Shown: positions 54,493-64,000 of the stretch, in pieces
How positions within the stretch are numbered: position 1 is the first letter of the stretch
Layout of the letters: each line of letters begins with the position of its first letter
Source: Nematostella vectensis
Taxonomy: Eukaryota > Cnidaria > Anthozoa > Actiniaria > Edwardsiidae
Direction of reading: 5' to 3'
Assembly: GCF_932526225.1 (NCBI RefSeq)
Contig: NC_064040.1
Coordinates: 8,892,865-8,956,864, forward strand
Length of the DNA stretch: 64,000 bases
Notes under the pieces: generated by a model
Database searches by the model: none
What the model was told of the DNA's origin: nothing
The model's input: the letters and a program-made list of their open reading frames with translations, nothing else
Program-made: the position numbers and the translations under genes

Positions 54493-55674
54493 TTCAAAAG
54501 GTAGATCCTTCAATCTTTACTGTAAAGGAATCTTGTTAGACCAGTGAAAGCCGAGAGCAGCTGTTTTTTTGTGTTCTATAGCCCCTACTCCAAAGAAGAA
54601 GAGGGGCCGTGAACGCAAAAAATATGGAAATACAGTAGTTGGAAGAAAGCCCTACAACAGTGATACGGACAAGTACACCTGTCATTTATCACACACCCAG
54701 ACCTATGATTGGCTCAAAAAACAAAGTATTCACCCTATTGACAAAACAACCAATCGTATTAATGGCTTGTCGTAGAATAATTATAAAGCAGCATGATGGT
54801 TCGAGATCGCGCGTTATTTCACTTCACCTTTGCACTTCCCAATAGAAGCTATTAAATAGAGCAACAATGTAAAGTGATTCCTCGTCAGAATGTGAAAGAC
54901 TGTGACGGCTTCAGTACGGCATTCTGAAAATATTACAATTACTTAGGGCTTGAATTCGTGCATTAGAGTAATATTTGCACAGCGCATCAAATATTTCCAT
55001 ATCCGATCAGGGCAGGGCACAAATTGCTTCCTACGGTGAAGCACTATTAGCCTATTCTTCTAGCCCTGTCCTCTACCAATAAACTCGCTTGCTGAATCAG
55101 GGGCTTAGCAGCAATTTGAAAAAAACCGCAGGGCGAATTCGACTCGAACGAAGTGCTTTAAACCACAGCTTAGATCCATGTGGGATCTAGAGCTGCGACC
55201 GGGCTAGCGTGATGCCAATTGTGCGGATCACGCATCTGTGGCAGTTTTTTTGCCGATGAAGTTTAACTGAGGCAAACCGGCTATGCCATGCTGCGAGTCC
55301 TAATAAGGACGAAACAGCTGTCCATGGTTGCCGAACTGCACGGGTAATAGACTGTGCTAGCGTCCCGTCTTGGCCCGACTGGTGCCAATGTGTGTATGCT
55401 AGTGTGCTTCTAAAGTCTAAAAATAGCCTGATCCTAGGAAACGCCGTGACACTTATATAATACAGATGATTGCCCCTACTTATGAGCCCTGCTAGAACCT
55501 AATAATGTTTTTATCACAGGAGTCCCGTGCAATCGCGCTAAGCTCTTTTAAACCATTTAGAAAAAAAGACATCGCTGTTGGTTGATATTGCAATAAAAGA
55601 AGGGCAAATACTTGCCACAAAGTGAGAACAAAATAATTCCAAGAGCAATCATAAAGACTTTAATAAATAATTGA
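54493..55674. other. Intergenic, no gene recognised
   Basis: Upstream of CPES-B; presumably its promoter (54500-54850). No other supported feature. Confidence 0.5.
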
Positions 55675-55676
55675 TA

Positions 55677-56107
55677 CAGTAAAAACCCGCGAACTCAGTG
55701 ATGTAAAAACAATAGGCAGAAATTTTGGATTTTAATACCCAAAATTATAGGAACCTACTAAGCCAACAAAGGTTCAAAAGGTTCTTATATGATGGCGGGT
55801 TTCTCCACGAAAAATGAAACAAATTTGGGGCTTATAAATTTGCTAAAGATTTTGCCCTTCCATAAAGTTACATTACCGAAATATTACAGATTTAACATTT
55901 ATACAGCTCAGGATATCTCTATAGCAAAGTGGCAATATATTCAGTCACAGTTCTGTGATTATAAATCCTACTTTTGTTTAACAGCTTGGAAAAAAAATTA
56001 AGAACCTAATAACAAACTATTTTGCCTTAATTGTTAGTAAGTACCCCAAAATATAAGAACCCCTTTTGCCAGACAAAATCTAGGTTCTTACACGCGGGTT
56101 TTTACTG
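55677..56107. mobile_element. Tc1/mariner-type MITE with TA target duplication
   Basis: Perfect 15-bp terminal inverted repeats, CAGTAAAAACCCGCG, with TA on both sides (55675-55676, 56108-56109). Length 431 bp. The CAGT...ACTG ends plus TA are typical of the Tc1/mariner superfamily. No transposase. A second, damaged copy is at 21380-21696. Confidence 0.9.
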
Positions 56108-56659
56108 TAATAGCGTTCTCCGTATCAAAAATGTTCTCAGTCGTTTTAGTCTTAAGTTTCTATGTATAGTTTCTATCTCATTTTTAACTGTTATACAATT
56201 CAGCGGCTTATATCTCTTCAGGCTTCAAGCTGGATATCTACTATGGCTATTTATTTTGGGCTTTGATTTAATCTTAGAAATACAATAACAATTCAAGCTT
56301 TATCTTGTTCATATGAAGAAAACGTTGTCGTTTTGGTGGTCTGGTACCGAGGAAACTTTTCAGGGACCTTCTCAACAAACTAAAGATGGTCACAGTAACT
56401 GTTTTTCTCTTCTGGTTACAAGTCATAAAGTTTACGAAGCCCCTGGGGTACGCTCACCTTAAAAATTAAAAGAATTATGCAGATTCTCCAAATAAGGAAT
56501 GTATTAGTTTCCTTATATGGAAGAGACCGCGTTTGGCAAGAACGACAATTTTTGGCTCAATTTTCTTGATATGAATGCTGGTTTAGTCACCGTCGGGGCT
56601 TTATCACTCTAATTTTCTTTACTTTCGGCATTTTTCCACTCGTTTTGGAAAGTGGACAG

Positions 56660-57720
56660 ATCCTTCATCATGGTCACGTTGCTGTATCTGTCCTTCATCA
56701 TGGTCACGTGGCTATATCTACCTTTCCTCATGGTTAAGTGGTTGTCTTTGTTCTTCATCATGGTCACGTGGCTATATCTGCCCTTCCTCATGGTCACGTG
56801 GCTGTTTCTGCCCTTCCTCGTGGTCACGTGGCGGTTTCGGCCCTTCATCATTGGCATCATTTATCATGGTCACGTGGCTGTATCTACCCTTTCTCATGGT
56901 TAAGTAGTTGTCTCTGCCCTTCCTCATGATCACGTGGCTGTATCTGCCCTTCCTCATGGTCAGGACGCTGTTTCTGCCCTTCATTATTGGCATCATTCAT
57001 CATGGCCACGTGGCTGTATCTGCCCTTTATTATGATCACGTGGCTGTATCTGCCTTACAGCATGGTTACGTAGCTGTCTCTGCCTTCCTCATGGTCACGT
57101 GGCTGTCTCTGCCCTTCCGCATTGTCACGTGGCTGTATCTGCCTTACAGCATGGTCACGTGGCTTTCTCTGCCCTTACTCATGGTCACGTGGCTGTATCT
57201 GCCCTTTATTATGATCACGTGGCTGTATCTGCCCTTCATCATGGTCTCGTGGCTGTCTCTGCCCTTCCTCATGGTCACGTGGCTGTATTTGCCCCGTTTT
57301 ATGATCAAGTGGCTGTATCTGCCCTTCATCATGGTCACGTGGCTGTATCTGTCCTTCATCATGGTCACTTGGCTGTATCTGCCCTTCATTATGGTCACGT
57401 GGCTGTATGATTGTCTCTGTTTTTTATCATGATTACGTGGCTGAATCTGCCCTTCATCATGGTCACGCGGCTGTATCTGCCCTTCATTATTGTCACGTGG
57501 CTGTATCTGCCCTTCATCATGGTCACGTGGCTGTATCTGCCCTTCATTACGGTCACGTGGCTGTCACTGCCCTTCCTCATGGCCACGTGACTGTATCTGC
57601 CCTTCATCATGGCCACATGGCTGTCTCTTCCCTTTATTATGATAACATGGCTGTATCTGCCCTTCATCATGGTCACGTGGCTGTATCTGCCTAACAGCAT
57701 GGTCACGTGGCTGTTTCCGA
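56660..57720. repeat. 30-bp minisatellite with an E-box in most units
   Basis: About 35 copies of a 30-bp unit (CATGGTCACGTGGCTGTATC plus TGCCCTTCAT). Most units contain CACGTG, the palindromic bHLH E-box; others have CACGTA/CACATG-type changes. All frames stay open over long stretches on both strands, with no protein implied. The right-most unit overlaps the end of the Kv coding exon, whose TGA (57703-57705) is formed by the unit sequence. Confidence 0.96.
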
Positions 57721-58818
57721 ATCCAGTCCATTCACTGCCTCCACCAACTTTTTCTTTACGCCATTCTCTTCCGGTTCACTCTCATTGTCACTTTCTGCTT
57801 CCGGTATATCAGGAGGAGCAGCGGTTATCAAATTCAATGCAAAGTGCGCTGACCGCCGTCCTCGTGGGCGCCTCACCTCGTTTTCATGCACGTGATTAGG
57901 AATGATACTAGGGGGCGGGGACTCATCTTCAGGAGTCTTGTTTTTAATGCCTCCTCCGATACCCGTAAGTTCCACGTTATTCGACACAAGGGAAGTATAC
58001 CTAACTCTCCGCCCAGCATACCCCTCCCCCTCTGGGGACATCATTTGCGGTATGCTTATACTCTGGTGGGGCGTGCTGCTTAGTTGCAAAGCCTTTAGAG
58101 CTGTGTCCACCACGTTTTTCTTGTTACGAGCAGGCAGCTTTAACTTTACCTTGGCATAGGAATTATACAACGAAAAATTACTTGCAACCACAGAGACAGG
58201 CAACGCGATCATAAGAACGCCGCTTATGGCACAAACGCTGCCCACAAGTTTTCCCGCCAATGTTCGTGGTCGCATGTCACCGTAACCAACAGTTGTCATT
58301 GTAACGACAGCCCACCAAAACGAGGCTGGAATGCTAGTGAAAAGTGTGTCCTCCTCGTCGCGTTCGGCGAAGTAAGCGACGCTACCGTATGTTATAACTA
58401 ATATCCCGAGTATGAAGATCAAGAAATAGAGCTCACGCGAACTCGCCTTTAAGGTTTGTGTAAACACTTGCATTACATACGAGAACTTGAGAGGTCTGAA
58501 AGTGCGCGTCAAGCGCAGTACGTAAAACACATTGAAGTTCCGTATCGTCCGATTGTGCGGAAAAATTAGCACCAGATAGAACGGGATAATGGCGATCAGA
58601 TCCACCCAGTTGTGAAGGCATTTGAGGAAGTCGCATTTAATAGGGCAACTCAAGAAGCGCAGAACCAGATCTAGAGTGAACCACGTGACGGACACGGCTT
58701 CGATGACAAAAAGCACGCGATACTGGATGCTCAACTCGTCACGGAAAACGTCCAGGGTAAGCAGACAGAAAACAGCGACGACTGCAACACTGAAGATGAG
58801 CGACACGAAGCCGAGGAC
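57703..58818 (-). CDS. Voltage-gated K+ channel, Shaker/Kv1-like (S1 to C-terminus; T1 exon outside window)
   Basis: One exon of 371 codons plus stop; acceptor CTCGGCAG at 58819, phase 0. S1 is LGFVSLIFSVAVVAVFCLLT; S2 is near VLFVIEAVSVTWFTLDLVLR; S3 is VDLIAIIPFYLVLIF; S4 is VLRLTRTFRPLKF; S5 has GSVAYFAERDEED; the pore is FWWAVVTMTTVGYGDM with an intact selectivity filter; S6 is GVLMIALPVSVVASNF. The WFT-LDLVLRFLSCP and RELYFLIF segments place it with Shaker rather than Shab, Shaw or Shal. Odd points: S4 lacks the first and last Shaker arginines and has a proline, and the S6 PVP is PVS. The tail of about 150 residues is disordered and ends SETAT, without a classic PDZ ligand. The N-terminal T1 exon(s) must lie beyond 64000. 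Confidence 0.92.
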   Translation of the reverse strand, partial: VLGFVSLIFSVAVVAVFCLLTLDVFRDELSIQYRVLFVIEAVSVTWFTLDLVLRFLSCPIKCDFLKCLHNWVDLIAIIPFYLVLIFPHNRTIRNFNVFYVLRLTRTFRPLKFSYVMQVFTQTLKASSRELYFLIFILGILVITYGSVAYFAERDEEDTLFTSIPASFWWAVVTMTTVGYGDMRPRTLAGKLVGSVCAISGVLMIALPVSVVASNFSLYNSYAKVKLKLPARNKKNVVDTALKALQLSSTPHQSISIPQMMSPEGEGYAGRRVRYTSLVSNNVELTGIGGGIKNKTPEDESPPPSIIPNHVHENEVRRPRGRRSAHFALNLITAAPPDIPEAESDNESEPEENGVKKKLVEAVNGLDSETAT

Positions 58819-58966
58819 CTGCCGAGAAATAAAAAGTTAGTGATCGTGAGGATGAGCGACACGAAGCCGAGAGCCTGCCGAGAAGTAAACGAAGTTAGTA
58901 TTCATGAAGATGAGCGACACGAAGCCAAGAGCCTTCCGAGAAGTAAACGAAGTAGTAATCACGAGG
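58795..58966 (-). repeat. Three tandem copies of the Kv 3' splice site
   Basis: A unit of 56-58 bp starts at 58795, 58851 and 58909 (plus-strand GATGAGCGACACGAAGCC). The first copy is the real acceptor and first Kv codons. The second keeps CTCGGCAG|GC plus CTCGGCTTCGTGTCGCTCAT. In the third the AG context is changed (CGGAAG). Use of the second acceptor would add 56 bp and shift the frame. Confidence 0.85.
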
Positions 58967-60739
58967 ACGAGCTAAGAGGTGAGCAGTGTGCGCACCTCAG
59001 TCCGAGGGCGCACGTATCACTACTACAAACTATAGCCTGGGAGAGTAAAAAAAAACACGACCGGTGGTGGGGGCTTTAGGCTTTTTCCTGTCAGATTTGA
59101 CGATGGTTATTCTGGTTACAAGTGGTTTCCTTCGCGCTGCCCCGCGAAGCGGTGTCACGCACAGTGTCACGCACTATCAAAAACGTCAAAGAAAAGCCTC
59201 TACCAGGAGTAAACGATAAGTTGATATAAAGAAAAGATCGATGCAGAGCACAAGCTGGTCTTTATTTTTGTTTTTTTCGGTAATGCTTCATTATATGTCC
59301 TGTTTTTCACGTAACGTTTTGAAAAAATAGCAGGAATGTAACGCTGATGTTCTCGTTTTACACCTACTGATATTTGTCGAGTCGCTGTGACGTGCTCAAT
59401 CGTAATTATAATGCGCAAAATCCGTCAACTCCTGGCCTATACATGTACACATTATTACCCATTATTCAATCTCTTGAGGGCCTAAAGGCTCTGGCTTCCC
59501 TCCATTCCCTCTTGCCTTTTCTTCTACTAGTTTTAAGCAGATTTTTAAAATCTAATTATGTGAAAATGTACCGACTTTTGGGCGTATGCCTTCCCAGGGT
59601 CAGGTATTAAGACATGAGAACACATTGTTCTATGATGACGCAAAGCCTTTTGGTCGGGTATCGATAAAGTAAGGCCAAAAGCACTAAATAGATTTCATTT
59701 ATCGTTCCGGTTTATTTTTTATCCATAAGTCGCTGACCAAGTTTACCACAAACGCCAATCCATACATTTTGGTGGCAATTTTTTTTTGTATAATACATTC
59801 TGTCTTCAGGGCTCAATCAGTGGCGATTCTAACAAAAGCTACCACAAAGTCGATCAGGCTCTGATCACGCACTGATCAAGACTTGGTACTGGCGCCATCT
59901 CGTTTAATCGCTTTTTTATCTTTCTAATCCCCATTCCCAGTTTGCCTCCCTTGTCCGTCCTCCATCGCTTTCTTAACAATTCGCCTAATCCACTCACTAT
60001 GCTTCTATTTTCTTTCATCTTAGGACCCGCTTGTGGTCACCAAGACAACTTAAAGGCGCGCAAGCAACCTCTTAAAAGCACTTTCAACACCGCCATAGCT
60101 CATCGTGGCAAGGGCTTGCTTGTAACCGTTGGCAATTTACCCCCTGGGTAATAGACTCGTAACGAGTGCATGTGATCACCGTAATAACAACGGAGCCCAC
60201 ATTGATCCTTGCCTAAGGTGCAAGAATCACCTGTAAAACGGCTATTTTCGCAACAATAGAATACGATGCGATTAGAATCAGACACACTTTTGTTATTGTT
60301 TTCATTCAATATTTGGAAGACAAATTATGTGAAGAAATCTCAATCAACTAAATTTTATCTTTCCTATACCAAATACCAAATCTAAATATTTTCAATAGAT
60401 TCCCCAAGGGGATGCTTTCTGTCATTTGGTATTTTGCTAGAATGACCAAATGACAGCGCGCACACAAACTCTTAAAAAAAGAAAATTCGAATTTTATGAA
60501 GTATAGTTGTACGTGTTTACGAACTCTCGCTACAGTTAACAAACGCGCCCAATCCCGCGCTATTATACCTCGTTATTATACGAAAAGAAATCAAATCATC
60601 CCTGACGAGATCGGAATACGAAGCATCCTCTTCATAATATCCACAATGACATTAAGTCCTTTAGATTACAATACAATACGCTTTATTTTCCACAATTTCA
60701 CGTTTTACAGCAAATTATTGAAAAATATAAATAATTAGA
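58967..60739. other. Kv intron, no exon recognised
   Basis: Sequence upstream of the Kv S1 exon on the minus strand. A hairpin (TGTCATTTGG ... CCAAATGACA) lies at about 60419-60456. No T1-domain coding sequence is found. Confidence 0.5.
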
Positions 60740-60922
60740 TTTTGACCACCACCCCTCTAGTATGACCACCACCCCTCTAGTGTGACCACCACCCCTCTAA
60801 TATGACCACCATCATCCCTCTAGTATGACCACCACCCCTCTAATATGACCACTATCCCTCTTTGACGGTATAACCACTCCTTTACTATGACCACCATCCC
60901 TCTAGTATGACCACCATCCCGG
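60740..60922. repeat. Short minisatellite (about 20 bp)
   Basis: Eight or so imperfect copies of CCTCTAGTATGACCACCACC, with a few length variants. Confidence 0.85.
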
Positions 60923-63900
60923 GGGACCCAAAACTTTACCAAACTATCTCATAGTGAATTCAACTCAACGGTTGCCTAACAAAACAGTCCCTCCTCTTCC
61001 TCAATACGTTACGTTATACGGCAGTACGCCTGAAATACGGCGCGTGCCGTAGGCAAAGAGTGTGGGCAAATCTGAGTCTTGTACGCGGCGTAATCAGGCA
61101 GGAATTTATGAGTGTTAGTTTGCAGTTAAATTTGAATAACGCAGATAAAAATGTAATAGTGGACAGGTGGAAATAAAAATAATGAATAAGAATATTTTGT
61201 ATTAATTTGATAATTTAGATATCAATAACAGATGCGTAGGTGGAAGAAGGCGCCCTCTGCCGCTGAAATTGTAAATTTTCACAAAATATCTATAACAGAC
61301 CTACCCCACCCAAATTCTGGTTATGCGCCTAAATAAAACTGAGACACAAAGGCATTGATATAGCTTGATAAGTTAGAAAAAATGCTATTGAAATCGAAAG
61401 TTGTGTGTAATTAGACTATGAGCTATGTCGCCTTTTGTAGTAGCCTCTAGCTAAGCTTATCGACCGATCCGAATCACTCAGAAGCCCCTAAAGTCTATCA
61501 GTTGGCTGGATACCATCACAAATATATTCTATCAATGTCACTGAATAGTACTGCCGATAACGTGACTGAATCCCGGTGAGACATACCATTGCCTTTATAT
61601 TATCAAACATTGAACGACCAGTATATCTACCATAAATAAGATATTTTCCCGCGCGCATTTTCGCGCCATTTTTTCACTTTCACTCGCCCTTTTTATTGTA
61701 GTGCGTTTGTAAGCTTTGATGATATCTGCAATAGTTTTCTTACACAACAGCGAAGAAAAGCAAGAAAATAAAAATCGACCAATGTCTAACAGCAAGCCCT
61801 GAAGCTATAATAATTTTTTTTTTCACATTTGACGCAAAGACATCCATTCCCTTGTGTAAATCAGTAGGTATAATTCAATAGAAAATTAAAAAAAAAAAGT
61901 TTATGGTTATCAAATCAAAAATCGTATCTCATCATATTACGACTAATACGAGCTTAGTAATAAATTCGTGATTATTTACCTTATTTACCCGATGTGACTC
62001 TTAGGAGCATCATTTTAGTTTGAACTCAAAGAGGAAACGCTTAGTTTTGGCGATTGCGCCAGGAGTAATTCTAGCCGACTTAAGAGTCCAACTCGAGAAT
62101 GATCACAAGAGTAGAAAAAACAATTTCGTCCAGCCAAAGTAATCGCATAAAAAAGTAAAACTAAATCCAGCTTACTGGGAAAAGGAAGCAAAAGGCTTTA
62201 GTGAAAAGTATTTCGTTTCCCTGCGCTCGACTGCGCGTAAAACTACAGCAAACGGTTTCAGACACAGAAGGAAAATATGAATAAATAAACAGCGTCAAAG
62301 TGTCAGAAATAACCATTCGAATAGTCAGAACAGACACCATTATAATATTATTCAACATCACAAACGCAAGTCTCGTAAAATTTAGGTTCAAAGGTTGACA
62401 ATTTTGAGATGCCAGTGATATCAGTGTCGAAAATAAGTGTATACGCAGCGCGAATTCGCATTTTGTTTCTTTTTCATCAAATCGGATACAACTTATACAT
62501 ATTCATGCATATTACATGTTCAATTTTATCTATGTTCTATTATGTCTGTGAGTTAAAATGCGTGGTTTTATCGAAAAACCCACGATTACCCTAATGGGGA
62601 ATCAAACGAAAAACATTTTTAAACAAAAACCTGGTTATGATTCATCTAATGTAACAAATAGGCTTTTATCACATCAAAATATTCATTAAAGTGCAAGCGA
62701 GGATACAAAAAACGTGAGTTTGGTGTGTGATATCGACTAATCCAGGATATTATGCGGATTTTTGTCATGATTATTTACTTAGATCAACACTCTCTCCTAG
62801 AGAGGGAAAAGATGGTTTACCAACATTTTTAATAAAGATAGAGACACAAATCTCTACCAAGGCAAACTATTATAACAATACTAGATATTTATTTAATTTT
62901 CATAATCTTTAAAAATGAGACTACATAGCTTCATGTGGAAGGTCAACTGAAGCGCGCACTGCGCTGCGGATGATTTATATTCCATCAATGACACTCGTTT
63001 ATCTGACAACACAGTGCTCCATTCATTCATCATCGAATCTGTATTTAAAAGCTGTTTGATGTTTTTTTTCTTTAAGTGCGTTGCTATGAGAGTCCTTTTA
63101 GATTCATATACAACCAATGTATAAATTTCGCATAAGTCGCATGGTGTTTCATATTATTCACTTTAAAGTTGCAGTTTTTTCTTTTCTCCTCACATACAAA
63201 AACAGTAAAATACAAAACAATATATTAAAAAGCTTCGCTTATTATCTATAGTGCTAGATGCGCTATTATATCGTCATTATTAGGGTTGCTAATGGAGACG
63301 TTGCCTTAAACCCACTTCATCGACAAATATTGCGTTGCGTTTAGAAAGACGGTTTGACGAAAACAATCAGCCGTTGAAATCATTGTTCCCTGTATTGTTT
63401 TTGTTTGTTAAAGTGTTAAAAAGAAATACAATCAATCGTTAGATATATCAGATGCCCGATTTTTAGGGACTTTCTAAAATTCAATTGCATGTTTGATTTA
63501 AAACAAAAATAATGCTATCTTTTCATTGCATTCGTTTTTCTGAAGTCATAACCTTATTTCTCGTGTATCTAAGCTAAAGGCATTTTTTTGTAATCCCCCC
63601 TGTGAATATCAACACAGAAAGCCCTCCCCTACTCAAAGCCTGTACTCTGATCAGACGAGACGCCGAAAGATAACAATACGAAGGAAAAATACTGGATATG
63701 CACCAAAATATAGCGTCTACCAAAACAAAATTTGAAAAATTCTCGAAAGCCAATGTCTGCGTTTTCCTTGACTAGTCTCTCGTTAGGTGGTCTTTTTTAT
63801 CTCGTTAAACGTAGGCCTAAGTGAGTTAGGTATTGGGTAAATAAGACGTCAGACCGTGATAAAAGGGATTCGATTCTTTTTTAACATTTTTCGCCATTTT

Positions 63901-64000
63901 CGACAACCATCAGAGCCGGACGAAAACGGAAGAAATAATAAAACTTCATCCTCCGCCAACGTGTTAATCCAGTGGCGCAGATATTTTGCAAGTGTTTGTA
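60923..64000. other. No gene recognised to the right edge
   Basis: AT-rich, probably still intron or flank of the Kv gene. I see no supported exon, RNA gene or complete mobile element. Confidence 0.5.

Noticed and set aside
56609-57706. Multiple frames with HGHVAVSAL or MKGRYSHVTM repeats
   Set aside because: 30-bp minisatellite; frames on both strands.

Overview
This is a eukaryotic, intron-rich window. It holds pieces of at least five metazoan genes: a PKD1-like polycystin, an Ena/VASP protein, two ceramide phosphoethanolamine synthase-like enzymes and a Shaker-type potassium channel. It also holds a nested sulfotransferase, many non-autonomous DNA transposons, one tRNA-derived SINE, an assembly gap and several long minisatellites. 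Gene structure, the lack of any prokaryotic operon layout and the mix of families suggest an early-branching animal, most likely an anthozoan cnidarian such as a sea anemone. That assignment is inference from style and families, not a database match.

Layout. 1-2206 is a 21-bp minisatellite. 3641-18908 (+) carries the last nine confident coding exons of a polycystin-1-like receptor-channel, with every internal splice phase agreeing and 1,684 residues in total. They encode REJ/GAIN-type helical sequence, an intact GPS cleavage motif, the first membrane helix, a PLAT domain, five more helices, the polycystin extracellular domain and the TRP-like channel region with an acidic tail. A single-exon sulfotransferase-like gene lies antisense inside one of its introns (6346-7089). 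From 24528 to 34287 (-) eleven coding exons build an Ena/VASP protein from its ATG through EVH1, a Gln-rich linker, the proline-rich core, the G-actin and F-actin binding motifs and most of the tetramerisation coiled coil; only the last short exon was not found. 36292-36491 is an assembly gap beside a GA microsatellite. 37797-40800 is a 32-bp minisatellite with higher-order structure. 42396-47416 and 49920-54492 (-) are tandem paralogues of a CDP-alcohol phosphotransferase with the CPES-type motif, each with four exons in the same phases. 57703-58818 (-) is the last exon (S1 to stop) of a Kv1/Shaker-like channel; its T1 exon lies beyond the right edge. The remainder is AT-rich intron and intergenic DNA with MITEs.

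Most notable pattern. Tandem arrays repeatedly sit on splice junctions. Three polycystin introns are filled with minisatellites that begin at the 5' splice site and copy donor-like sequence; one has about 66 units each carrying CAG|GTAAG or a close variant. The 3' splice sites of one Ena exon and of the Kv exon are each present as three tandem copies. The Kv stop codon lies inside the first unit of a 1-kb E-box (CACGTG) minisatellite. The genes are not a pathway; they look like ordinary neighbours, but this locus has an unusual record of local repeat birth at exon-intron borders.
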